Source: Streptomyces tateyamensis (GTDB lineage Bacteria; Actinomycetota; Actinomycetes; Streptomycetales; Streptomycetaceae). Taken from it: a DNA stretch of 57,618 bases. Position 1 is the stretch's first letter. Each line of letters opens with the position of its first letter. This document shows, piece after piece, positions 44,675 to 52,512 of the stretch. The translations under genes and the position numbers were made by a program. The stretch spans positions 1 to 57,618 of the forward strand of contig NZ_PYBW01000080.1 in the NCBI RefSeq assembly GCF_003205575.1. The letters run 5' to 3'. The notes under the pieces were generated by a model. The model was not told the DNA's origin and made no database searches. It saw nothing but the letters and a program-made list of their open reading frames with translations.

Positions 44675-45585
44675 CCGCCCCCGCCGTCGACCGGCCGACC
44701 GCCGAGGACGACACCTTGGTGCTGCCCGCGGTGCCCGGCGCGCCCAGTGCGCCTGACGCACCGTCGGGCCGCGGGCGCCCGCGACTGGCCCAGGCGGGCT
44801 GGGCCGCGACCCTGCTCTCCGGCCTGCTGCTGGGCTTCGCGGTCTACCTGCTGGCGCTCTCGCCGCTGCAGGAGGGGCACTACCAGTCCACCTCGTACCA
44901 GACCTTCCGCTACCAGCTGGCGAACGCCCTGGCCCCGACCGGCCCGGCGCCGGACGGTGACCCGGTCGCGGTGCTGGACATCCCGCGGATCGGCCTGCAC
45001 CAGGCCGTGGTGGTGGAGGGCACTACCGGGCGCGACCTGATGCGCGGTCCGGGCCACCGGCGGGACACCGCGCTGCCCGGCCAGTCCGGTGCCGCGGTGC
45101 TGTTCGGCCGCGGCACCTCGTTCGGCTCGCCGTTCGGGCGGATCAGCGAGCTGCGGGTCGGCGACAAGATCGAGGTGACCACCGGTCAGGGACAGTTCAG
45201 CTACACCGTGAACGCCTACGGGGACGGCGCGCACCCGATCCTGGACGCGGGGGCGCCGGCCCGGCTGGTCCTGGTGACCAGCGACTCCGGCTGGGTCCCG
45301 ACCAGCACCGTGCTGATCGGCGCCCGCCTGGACGGTACCCCGCAGCCCGGTCAGCGTGGCCGCCCGGCGCAGCTCGCCGCCGACCACGCGCTGGCCCAGG
45401 ACACCGGGGCGCTGGCCGCGCTCCAGCTCTGGTCGGCCGGGCTGCTCGGGGCCGTGCTGCTGGCCACCCTGGCGGTGCGCCGCTGGCACCGGCGGGCCGC
45501 CTACCTGGCCTTCACCCCGGTGCTGGCCGCGCTGCTGTGGGCCTGCTACGAGAACGCCGCCGCCCTGCTGCCCAACCTCTACTGA
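44671..45585 (+). CDS. Sortase-fold membrane protein lacking catalytic His and Cys
   Basis: A 304-residue protein with TM1 at about residues 38-60 (TLLSGLLLGFAVYLLALSPL), an extracytoplasmic sortase-like domain (about 90-220), and two C-terminal TM helices. The domain has sortase landmarks VAVLDIPRIGLHQAVVVEG, GPGHRRDTALPGQSG, FGSPFGRISELRVGDKI and GQFSYTV. However, the catalytic His of the usual AGHR is replaced (LFGRGTSFG) and the Cys of the usual VTC is Ser (LVLVTSDSGW). It is therefore probably an inactive, structural or binding homologue. ATGA overlap with the PstA-PstS stop couples it to the transporter. Confidence 0.8.
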   Translation: MTAPAVDRPTAEDDTLVLPAVPGAPSAPDAPSGRGRPRLAQAGWAATLLSGLLLGFAVYLLALSPLQEGHYQSTSYQTFRYQLANALAPTGPAPDGDPVAVLDIPRIGLHQAVVVEGTTGRDLMRGPGHRRDTALPGQSGAAVLFGRGTSFGSPFGRISELRVGDKIEVTTGQGQFSYTVNAYGDGAHPILDAGAPARLVLVTSDSGWVPTSTVLIGARLDGTPQPGQRGRPAQLAADHALAQDTGALAALQLWSAGLLGAVLLATLAVRRWHRRAAYLAFTPVLAALLWACYENAAALLPNLY

Positions 45586-45634
45586 GGCGCCCGGTGCCCC
45601 AGTCGACGCTGCTCCCTAGGGAAGGACCCGCCCG

Positions 45635-46456
45635 ATGACCACCACCGTCCCCCGCCAGGCCGGCGAGACCGAGCCGACCCGGCTCTCCGGCCTGGCGACC
45701 CGCGACCTGTCCGCCTGGTTCGGCGCGCACAAGGTGCTGGAGCGGGTCTCGCTGGAGATGGCGGCCGGCCAGGTGACCGCGCTGATCGGCCCCTCCGGCT
45801 GCGGCAAGTCCACCTACCTGCGCACCCTCAACCGGATGCACGAGATGGTCCGCGGCGCCCAGCTCGGCGGTGAGGTGCTGCTGAACGGCGAGGACGTGTA
45901 CGCCCACGGGCGCCGCCCGGCCGAGGTGCGCCGCCGGATCGGCATGGTCTTCCAGCGGCCCAACCCGTTCCCCGCGATGTCGATCGCGGACAACGTGGCC
46001 AGCGGCCTCAAGCTGGCCGGGATCAAGGTGGGCCGGGACCACCGCGAGCACCTGATCGAGGACAGCCTGCGCCGGGCCGGGCTGTGGAACGAGGTGAGCA
46101 ACCGGCTCGGCACGCCCGGCGGGGCGCTCTCCGGCGGCCAGCAGCAGCGGCTGTGCATCGCCCGCTCGCTGGCGGTGGAGCCGGAGGTGCTGCTGATGGA
46201 CGAGCCGTGCTCGGCGCTGGACCCGACCTCGACCCGCCGGGTCGAGGAGACCATCGCGGAGCTGCGCGGCCGGCTGACCATCGTGATCGTCACCCACAAC
46301 ATGCAGCAGGCTCAGCGGATCTCCCAGTCCTGCGCGTTCTTCCTGGCCAGCCACGACACGCCGGGCCGGATCGTGGAGGCCGGGCCGACCGAGCAGCTCT
46401 TCTCGGCCCCGGTCGACCAGCGCACCGCCGACTACGTGAACGGGCGCTTCGGCTGA
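45635..46456 (+). CDS. pstB: Pst-type ABC transporter ATPase PstB
   Basis: A 273-residue ATPase with all motifs intact: Walker A IGPSGCGKSTYLRTLNRMHE (the PstB-specific LNRMHE follows), Q-loop MVFQRPNPFP, signature LSGGQQQRLCIARSL, Walker B VLLMDEPCSALDP, and the H-loop IVTHNMQQAQRIS with the PstB-type QQAxR. It energises PstC/PstA. GGAAGGA precedes the ATG; 49 nt separate it from the pseudo-sortase gene. No phoU follows. Confidence 0.94.
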   Translation: MTTTVPRQAGETEPTRLSGLATRDLSAWFGAHKVLERVSLEMAAGQVTALIGPSGCGKSTYLRTLNRMHEMVRGAQLGGEVLLNGEDVYAHGRRPAEVRRRIGMVFQRPNPFPAMSIADNVASGLKLAGIKVGRDHREHLIEDSLRRAGLWNEVSNRLGTPGGALSGGQQQRLCIARSLAVEPEVLLMDEPCSALDPTSTRRVEETIAELRGRLTIVIVTHNMQQAQRISQSCAFFLASHDTPGRIVEAGPTEQLFSAPVDQRTADYVNGRFG

Positions 46457-46460
46457 GCCG

Positions 46461-46492
46461 CCGTCAGGCCGTCAGGTCGTCAGGTCGTCAGG
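46461..46492. repeat. Four tandem 8-bp repeats
   Basis: Units CCGTCAGG, CCGTCAGG, TCGTCAGG, TCGTCAGG sit directly after the pstB stop and before the convergent HAD gene. Probably replication slippage in non-coding DNA. Confidence 0.8.
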
Positions 46493-46507
46493 CTGTCGAT
46501 CCCCGGG

Positions 46508-47332
46508 TCACAGTCCGGCGATGATCGCCTCCAGCACCTGGGCGACGCCGTCCTCCTGGTTGCTGACGGTGTGTTGGGCGACTGCGGCCAGCACGTCCGG
46601 GTGGGCGTTGGCGACCGCGTAGGAGGTGCCGGCCCAGGCCAGCATCTCCAGGTCGTTGGGCATGTCGCCGAAGGCCACCACCTCGCTGCGGTCGATGCCC
46701 AGCTCGGCGCACCAGCGCGCCAGGGTGGCGGCCTTGGTCACCCCCGGCGCACTGATCTCCAGCAGCGCGACCGGGCTGGACCGGGTCAGCTCGGCCAGGC
46801 CGCCCACCGCCGCCCGGGCGCGGGCCAGGAACTCGTCCGGGGCCAGCTCCGGGTGTTTGGCGAGGATCTTGTAGGACTGCCGCGGGCCGGCCTGCTCCAG
46901 CAGCTGCTCGGCCGGGGCGATCAGGTGCGGTGCGTCGTCGCCCCACATCCGCACCTCGTACTGCGGCTCGCGGGCGAAGCCGCCCGGGTACTCGAAGGCG
47001 AAGGCGGTGCCGGGCAGCGCCGCCCGCAGCTCGCGCACCAGCTGCCGGGAGGTCTCGGGAGCCAGCGGGAAGGTCTCCAGCAGCCGCTCGCCGGGCACGT
47101 CGTAGACCGCGCCGCCGTTGGAGCAGATCGCCACCCCGTGGCCGCCGATGTGCTCGCGCAGCAGCTGCATCCAGCGCGGCGGGCGGCCGGTGACGAAGAC
47201 CACCCGCAGGCCGGCCCGCTCGGCGGCCAGCAGCGCCGCCGCGGTGCGGGTGGAGACCGAGCCGCCCTGGCACAGCAGGGTGCCGTCGAGGTCGGTGGCG
47301 ATCAGGCGGGGGCGTACGGCTGGCTGGGTCAC
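46508..47332 (-). CDS. HAD-superfamily (Cof-type) sugar phosphatase
   Basis: A 274-residue HAD-IIB hydrolase. Motif I is IATDLDGTLL (nucleophile Asp), motif II VVFVTGRPPRWM, the C2 cap spans about residues 85-185, motif III the Lys in PGVTKAATLARWC, and motif IV VVAFGDMPNDLEMLAWAG. These enzymes dephosphorylate sugar phosphates or nucleotides. GTG 47332 is chosen because the catalytic domain begins 8 residues later; the open frame upstream is low-complexity. Monocistronic, convergent with pstB. Confidence 0.92.
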   Translation of the reverse strand: MTQPAVRPRLIATDLDGTLLCQGGSVSTRTAAALLAAERAGLRVVFVTGRPPRWMQLLREHIGGHGVAICSNGGAVYDVPGERLLETFPLAPETSRQLVRELRAALPGTAFAFEYPGGFAREPQYEVRMWGDDAPHLIAPAEQLLEQAGPRQSYKILAKHPELAPDEFLARARAAVGGLAELTRSSPVALLEISAPGVTKAATLARWCAELGIDRSEVVAFGDMPNDLEMLAWAGTSYAVANAHPDVLAAVAQHTVSNQEDGVAQVLEAIIAGL

Positions 47333-47410
47333 CCGTTCATCCTCGCAGCAGGCCCGCACCGGCCTGAATCCGGCGGGGAGCGCCGCCGGGGAGCCCGCCG
47401 GAAAAAGGTG

Positions 47411-47447
47411 ACGGCGCGCGGTCAACCCCCGTGTGACCGTGCGCCGT
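47411..47447. repeat. Inverted repeat in the HAD/XRE intergenic region
   Basis: ACGGCGCGCGGTCA (47411-47424) and TGACCGTGCGCCGT (47434-47447) pair with one mismatch and a 9-nt loop, on the 5' side of the HAD gene. No gene ends here, so it is more likely a leader hairpin or operator than a terminator. Confidence 0.5.
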
Positions 47448-47485
47448 CCTGGCGGCCGTCTATTTTGTTGGACGATCGCCAGTCG

Positions 47486-47516
47486 AACATACGCTGAACC
47501 CTCCCTGGGCTGTCAA
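47486..47516 (-). promoter_or_regulatory. Candidate promoter of the HAD gene
   Basis: On the minus strand TTGACA (47511-47516) and TATGTT (47486-47491) are separated by 19 bp, close to the sigma-70-type (HrdB) consensus. The 301-bp gap 47333-47633 also contains the inverted repeat at 47411-47447 and, toward the XRE gene, an AT-richer stretch around 47555-47590 that may hold its promoter. Confidence 0.45.
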
Positions 47517-47633
47517 CCGTGATTGGTCGGGTCGGAACGAGACGATCCGGTCGTTTGGTGCATCTACTACGGTGGATACTGGTATCAAAGGGGGCGGGGC
47601 GACACCGTGGAACCCACCGACGAGGGAGCGGCG

Positions 47634-48140
47634 ATGACGAAGCGTGGGCAGGCGCCGAGCCGCTCGATCGCCGAGAAGCTGGACCACCTGTTCCGCGAGA
47701 TCCACCCCGCGGGGCGCGGTCCCTTCAGCTACCACGAGGTGGCGCAGGCGATCCGCGAGCAGGCCGGGGCGGACGGCCCGACCGTCTCGCACGGCACCCT
47801 GCAGCAGATCCGCACCGGCGCCAAGACCAACCCGACGGTCCGGACCCTGGAGGCGATCGCCGCCTTCTTCGGGGTGCCGGCCGCCTACTTCCTGGACGAC
47901 ACGGTGGCCGAGCGGGTGGACGCCCGGGTGCGCGAGCTCAAGGCGGAGCGGGTCGCGGGCGCCCCCGAAGGTGAGCAGGCGGAGCTGGCCGGGGTGCTGG
48001 CCGACCGGGACGTGCGGGCAGTGGCCTTCCGGCTGGCCGGGCTCTCGCCGCGGGCGCTCAAGGGGCTGCGGGCCATCGTCGACCAGGTCAGGGCGGTGGA
48101 GGGGCTGCCCGAGGTGGGCCGTCGGGGCTCCCGGCGCTGA
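47634..48140 (+). CDS. XRE-type regulator paired with an ImmA-like protease
   Basis: A 168-residue protein with an unusual helix-turn-helix: residues 5-75 (SIAEKLDHLFREIHPAGRGP, FSYHEVAQAIREQ, VSHGTLQQIRTGAKTNPTVR, TLEAIAAFFGVPAAYFLDD) match the long-loop XRE domain common in actinomycetes. The C-terminus (AVAFRLAGLSPRALKGLRAI) is a short dimerisation-like helix pair. The ATG at 47634 follows GAGGGAG; a GTG at 47607 is possible. It probably represses the following protease-membrane gene operon. Confidence 0.88.
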   Translation: MTKRGQAPSRSIAEKLDHLFREIHPAGRGPFSYHEVAQAIREQAGADGPTVSHGTLQQIRTGAKTNPTVRTLEAIAAFFGVPAAYFLDDTVAERVDARVRELKAERVAGAPEGEQAELAGVLADRDVRAVAFRLAGLSPRALKGLRAIVDQVRAVEGLPEVGRRGSRR

Positions 48141-48291
48141 CCTCGTGATCGTTTCTGGTGATCTTGTGCACCACATGTGACCACAACTCGACCGAGCGCT
48201 TATGCTTCTGGCTCGATCGTGTCGGGAGAGGCGGTCCGACCGCCGGGTCGGCAGGAGTGGCAGTGGCAGCGGTGAAGAGGGCAGGGCGGCC

Positions 48292-48849
48292 ATGAGGTGG
48301 CGCAAGCGCCCCAGGTCCGAGCTGACCGCCCTGGTGGAGCGGATCGCGGTGCCCCGGCCGTTCCAACTGGCCGAGTTCTGCGCCGGGGTGGCTGCCGAGC
48401 GGGGCCGCCCGCTGCGCCTGGTCCCGCTGGCGAACGCCGCCGGGCGTGACCTGCCGTGCGGGCTCTGGCTCGGCCTGGACGAGGTCGACCTGGTCTTCTA
48501 CGAGGCCGGCGCCGCCCCGATCCTGAAGACCCAGATCGTGCTGCACGAGATCTCCCACATGCTGCTCGACCACACCGCCCCCGAGGCCGCCACCCCCGCC
48601 GAGCGGGCCGAGCCGGCCGCCCGGGCGCTGGCCGACCGGGCCGCCACCGACGCGGAGCTCGGGCTGCGAACCGACCGGGTGCTGGCCCTGCTGGCCCGCA
48701 GCGGCTACAGCAGCCGCCAGGAGGCCGACGCCGAGTCGCTGGCCACCCTGCTGCTGGAGCGGGCCACCCGGGCCGGCGCCGATGCGCCGGCCGGCCAGGT
48801 GCTGGCCCGCCTCGACGACGCCTTCGGCCACCCGGTGCGCCGCTCGTGA
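48292..48849 (+). CDS. ImmA/IrrE-family metallopeptidase
   Basis: A 185-residue zinc protease-like protein. The HExxH motif is in QIVLHEISHMLLDH (about residues 84-97), preceded by GLDEVDLVFYEAG, and a third acidic ligand candidate lies in RQEADAESLATLLLERA. ImmA proteases cleave XRE-type repressors to switch on neighbouring genes, and the gene directly upstream encodes such a regulator. Overlaps the next gene's GTG by 4 nt. Proteolysis of the adjacent repressor is inferred from family behaviour. Confidence 0.85.
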   Translation: MRWRKRPRSELTALVERIAVPRPFQLAEFCAGVAAERGRPLRLVPLANAAGRDLPCGLWLGLDEVDLVFYEAGAAPILKTQIVLHEISHMLLDHTAPEAATPAERAEPAARALADRAATDAELGLRTDRVLALLARSGYSSRQEADAESLATLLLERATRAGADAPAGQVLARLDDAFGHPVRRS

Positions 48850-49958
48850 CCGGTGGCCACCCGGGGGACCAGCTGCCACCGCACCCCTCCGCCGTCAAAC
48901 TGGCCATCCTGGTGCTGCTCTGGCTGGTCACCCTGTGGCGGCTGCCCACCGCGCTGCGCGAGCCGCGCAAGCGGGCGCTGTGGACCGCCTTCGCCGGGGC
49001 CGCCGGGCTGGTCACCCTCGGCCTGCCGCTGCCCACCCGGGTGATCGACGGCGGCACCGGGATCCACAACCTGGTGATCCTGGGCAAGCACCTGATCGGC
49101 CTGGTCGCCTGCCAGGCCTCGCTGACCTTCGTGGCCGAGACCGCCCGCCCGGAGCTGGCCCGCCGGCTGCGCCGGCCGGCCCTGGTGGTGCTGGCCGCCG
49201 CCGGGGCCGCGCTGGCCGTCAACTTCTCCCTGGTCGACCAGCCCAGCGAGACGGCCGACTTCTACCTGGGCTACCCGGGCTCGGTCCCGGCCGCCTGCTA
49301 CGCGGCGATCGTGGCCGGCTACCTGGGCACCGCGATGGGGCTGGGCTGCTGGCTGTTCGCCGGCAACGTGCGCCGGGCCGCCACCCGCTCGCTGCGCGCC
49401 GGGCTCACCGTGCTGGCACTGGGCACCGCGGCCGGCTTCTGCTACTCGGTGCTGCGGGTCTGCCAGATCCTGGCCCAGCTGTTCGAACGCCCGATGTTCC
49501 TCGGCGAGGACGCCCTCTACTCCATCGAGTGGGCGGCGATCGCCCTGGTGCTGCTGGGCAGCGTGATCCCGGCCGGCGGGGTGGCGCTGCGCGCGCTGCG
49601 CGACTGGCGCACCGCGCGCCGGCTGGCCCCGCTCTGGGCGGCACTGACCGCGGCGGTCCCGGAGGTGGTGCTCACCGCGCGGCTGGGCCGGGCGCCCCGG
49701 GTGCGGCTGCACCGGCTGGTGATCGAGATCCGGGACGCCGCGCTGGTGCTGGCCGGCTACGCCGAGACCCCGCTGCCGGTGGACGCGGACCCCGCGGCCG
49801 AGGCCCGCTGGCTGCACGCCGCCGCGACCCGTCGGCGCAGCGGCCAGGCCCCGGGCCACCGGGCCGCCGCGGCGGGCGACACCGAGATCGCCGAGCTCGA
49901 CTTCGACACCGAGACGGCCCGGCTGCTGCGGCTGGCCGGGGCCTACGCCCGCGACTGA
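48846..49958 (+). CDS. MAB_1171c-like multi-pass membrane protein
   Basis: A 370-residue protein with seven TM helices in the first about 260 residues (LAILVLLWLVTLWRL, LWTAFAGAAGLVTLGL, ILGKHLIGLVACQASLTFV, PALVVLAAAGAALAV, and three more) and a cytoplasmic C-terminal domain of about 120 residues (VRLHRLVIEIRDAALVLAGY, then FDTETARLLRLAGAYA). This matches the MAB_1171c-type putative transporters found downstream of XRE-ImmA pairs. Starts at a GTG overlapping the protease stop. Function unknown; the operon may be a regulated response module. Confidence 0.82.
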   Translation: MTGGHPGDQLPPHPSAVKLAILVLLWLVTLWRLPTALREPRKRALWTAFAGAAGLVTLGLPLPTRVIDGGTGIHNLVILGKHLIGLVACQASLTFVAETARPELARRLRRPALVVLAAAGAALAVNFSLVDQPSETADFYLGYPGSVPAACYAAIVAGYLGTAMGLGCWLFAGNVRRAATRSLRAGLTVLALGTAAGFCYSVLRVCQILAQLFERPMFLGEDALYSIEWAAIALVLLGSVIPAGGVALRALRDWRTARRLAPLWAALTAAVPEVVLTARLGRAPRVRLHRLVIEIRDAALVLAGYAETPLPVDADPAAEARWLHAAATRRRSGQAPGHRAAAAGDTEIAELDFDTETARLLRLAGAYARD

Positions 49959-50274
49959 CCCGCATACAGTTCAGCGGCTCCTCCTTGCTGTTTATGGAAT
50001 ACCCGCTACGCGCATCAACTTCGGTTCAAGGCCGGTATTTCCGCAGATTCCTTTCGCAATTCCCAGGGATCGTGCACCTGGCCGTTGACGGCAATTCAGC
50101 TGCTCTGCTTTGCTACCGGCCATCGGGCGATGGGCCGTCGAATTCCCTGTGGCGGCCCGGCAGTTCGGGCTGGCTCTGGCCGACCCGAATGCCCGCCCGC
50201 GCCATGTCACCCCCATGCTCGGCCGCCGCATCCCCCTTCGGCGCGCGGCCGACCGGAGAGAGGCACCCTCACCC
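49959..50274 (+). other. Non-coding promoter region of the secreted HExxxE gene
   Basis: 316 bp without a supported gene. It is AT-richer from 49975 to 50110 and has TTGACG at 50085-50090 that could be a -35, but no convincing -10 follows. GGAGAGAGG (50253-50261) is the likely ribosome site, 13 nt from the ATG. No terminator hairpin was found for the membrane protein operon. Confidence 0.35.
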
Positions 50275-51381
50275 ATGGGCACTTCCCCCACGCACCGCCA
50301 GTCTCGGATCAAGGCCCTGACCGGGCTCACCTCCCTGATGCTGGCCGGCGCGGCCTTCGCCGCCGCCCCGGCCCAGGCCAACCAGCCGACCGACGAGTTC
50401 GCCGGCAACTCCCACCCGTACCGGCACGGCGTGGTCAACGCCAAGGGCGCCGCCAACGCGGCCACCGCGGGCAAGCGCACCAGCAACCTGAAGTACGGCG
50501 GCGGCGTCGACGGCATCGGCGTGACCACCGGCGCGCCGAAGGTCTACCTGGTCTTCATGGGTACCCAGTGGGGCACCCAGGGCACCGACGCCAACGGCTA
50601 CACCACCCTGTCCGGCGACCCGATGGGCGTGGGCGTCCGTGCCCAGCAGCTCTTCAAGGGCCTGGGCACCAACGGCGAGACCTGGTCCGGCGTGATGACC
50701 CAGTACTGCGAGGGCGTGGCCACGGGCGCCACCTCCTGCGGGACCAGCGGCACCCACGTCGGCTACCCGACCGGTGGCGCGCTGGCCGGCCTCTGGGTCG
50801 ACGAGTCGGCCGCGGCGCCCAGCCAGGCCACCGGCAACCAGCTGGCCCAGGAGGCCATCAAGGCGGCCGGCCACTTCGGGAACACCACCGCGGCCTCGAA
50901 CCGGAACGTCCAGTACGTGGTGCTCTCCCCGACCGGCACCCACCCGGACGGCTTCAACACCTCCACCGGCCAGTTCTGCGCCTGGCACGACTACAACGGC
51001 GACACCACCCTGAGCGGCGGCGCGGCCTCCTCCCCCTACGGCGACGTGGCGTTCACCAACGACCCCTACGTCACCGACATGGGCACCTCCTGCGGCCAGA
51101 ACTACGTCAACGCGGGCAGCGCGGGCACCCTGGACGGCGTGACCATGGTCTTCGGCCACGAGTACGCCGAGACCGTCACCGACCAGAACCCGGCCGGCGG
51201 CTGGACCGACTCCTCGGGCCAGGAGAACGCCGACAAGTGCGCCTGGAAGGGCACTGGCGGCGTCGGCGGCTCGCAGAACGTCGCCCTCGCCACCGGCTCC
51301 TTCGCCATGCAGGGCACCTGGGCCAACGACTACAACAACGGCGCCGGCGGCTGCGAGATCTCGCACGCCATCGTGCACTGA
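50275..51381 (+). CDS. Secreted HExxxE-type putative metalloprotease-like protein
   Basis: A 368-residue secreted protein. A signal peptide of about 36 residues (LTSLMLAGAAFAAAPAQA) is followed by a mature region with PKVYLVFMGTQWGTQG, LWVDESAAAP and a striking C-terminal motif: FGHEYAETVTDQNPAGGW then TDSSGQENADKCAW. The H-E-x3-E-x2-T-D pattern with the later E-x2-D-x-C resembles zinc-binding secreted peptidase-like and EXORDIUM-type proteins, but lacks a classical HExxH. Six Cys are spaced for disulphides. Catalysis is speculative. Ends at a good hairpin. Confidence 0.7.
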   Translation: MGTSPTHRQSRIKALTGLTSLMLAGAAFAAAPAQANQPTDEFAGNSHPYRHGVVNAKGAANAATAGKRTSNLKYGGGVDGIGVTTGAPKVYLVFMGTQWGTQGTDANGYTTLSGDPMGVGVRAQQLFKGLGTNGETWSGVMTQYCEGVATGATSCGTSGTHVGYPTGGALAGLWVDESAAAPSQATGNQLAQEAIKAAGHFGNTTAASNRNVQYVVLSPTGTHPDGFNTSTGQFCAWHDYNGDTTLSGGAASSPYGDVAFTNDPYVTDMGTSCGQNYVNAGSAGTLDGVTMVFGHEYAETVTDQNPAGGWTDSSGQENADKCAWKGTGGVGGSQNVALATGSFAMQGTWANDYNNGAGGCEISHAIVH

Positions 51382-51394
51382 CACCCCCTCACCT

Positions 51395-51430
51395 CGTGCA
51401 CCCGGTCGGCCCCTCCCGCCCGGGTGCACG
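51395..51430 (+). terminator. Terminator after the secreted HExxxE gene
   Basis: CGTGCACCCGG (51395-51405) and CCGGGTGCACG (51420-51430) form an 11-bp stem with a 14-nt loop, 13 nt past the stop. Confidence 0.65.
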
Positions 51431-51569
51431 GGCATTCCCGGCCACCGAACCGAGTCAGGCCGGCATCTCCCCCCGGAACGGGGTGGGTAGGAGCGGCAAC
51501 AACGCCGGCGTAGCTGGATCACCCTTGTCCGCGCGGAGTCGGCGGCTCGGGTCGGGGCAGACGAGGCGC

Positions 51570-52469
51570 ATGGGAGAGATCCGCGTCGGCGCGTGTTCCT
51601 GGACGGACAAAGAGCTTGTGGGCAGTGGCTGGTATCCGGAGGGGCACCGCAACCCGGAAGCCAGACTGCGGTACTACGCCACGCGGTTCCCGTTGGTCGA
51701 AGTGGACGCCACCTACTACGCGTTGCCCAGTACCCGGAACAGCCTCCTCTGGGCCGAGCGCACACCGGCGGGCTTCCGCTTCGACGTGAAGGCGTTCTCG
51801 TTGCTCACCGGGCATCCGACGCACCCGGGCGCACTGCCCGCCGATCTGCGACCCGCCTTCGCCCAGAGGCGCGGCAGGCCGGAGGCGGACCCCGGGCTGC
51901 TCGACGAGGTGTGGAGCCGCTTCAGCGGAGCCCTTGAACCGCTGCGCCGATCGGAACGCCTGGGATCCCTGCTCTTCCAGTTCCCCCCGTGGTTGGCGCC
52001 GGGCGCCGCGGCGGCATCGATTCTGCGCCAGTGCCGGGAGCGCACCGCGGGATGGCCGGTGGCAGTGGAGTTCCGGCATCCCGGGTGGTGGCGGGGCGAG
52101 CACTTCGCCGCGACCTTCGGCCTGTTGGCCGAGCTGGAGATGGCCGCCGTGGCGGTGGACACGGTGCAGTCGCTGCCCACCTCCATACCCCCGGTCACCC
52201 CGGTCACCTCCGCCCGGTTGGCAGTGGTGCGCTTCCACGGACGCAACCGCGCGTGGGGGACCGGCACGAAGGAGGAGCGGTTTCGCCACACGTACGCGCC
52301 CGAGGAGCTGACCTCCTGGACTCCGGCCATCCGCGCCATGGCCGAACAGGCGGACGAGGTACACGTCCTGTTCAACAACTGCTGTGGCGAAGCGGCAGTG
52401 CACGCCGCGGAGACGATGAGCCACCTGCTCGACGGTCCGTCGACGGAGGCGGGTGCGACGACCGGCTGA
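51570..52469 (+). CDS. DUF72 family protein (YecE-like)
   Basis: A 299-residue TIM-barrel-type DUF72 protein. Signatures are IRVGACSWTDKEL at the start, FPLVEVDATYYALPS, PAGFRFDVKAF, LGSLLFQFPPW, VAVEFRHPGW and VHVLFNNCCGEAAVHAA near the end (family consensus FNNH, here FNNC). The ATG at 51570 follows GAGGCGC. These proteins are widespread and have no agreed function, though nucleic-acid repair roles have been suggested. It stands alone here. Confidence 0.9.
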   Translation: MGEIRVGACSWTDKELVGSGWYPEGHRNPEARLRYYATRFPLVEVDATYYALPSTRNSLLWAERTPAGFRFDVKAFSLLTGHPTHPGALPADLRPAFAQRRGRPEADPGLLDEVWSRFSGALEPLRRSERLGSLLFQFPPWLAPGAAAASILRQCRERTAGWPVAVEFRHPGWWRGEHFAATFGLLAELEMAAVAVDTVQSLPTSIPPVTPVTSARLAVVRFHGRNRAWGTGTKEERFRHTYAPEELTSWTPAIRAMAEQADEVHVLFNNCCGEAAVHAAETMSHLLDGPSTEAGATTG

Positions 52470-52512
52470 CCACCGCCGAGACGGCAGCTGACCGCGGAAA
52501 TGTCGTCAGGGC

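Noticed and set aside
48155..48185. TTGTG/CACAA inverted repeat before the ImmA-like gene
   Set aside because: Arms are just 5 bp with a 13-bp gap; could occur by chance, and no matching copy was found before the XRE gene.
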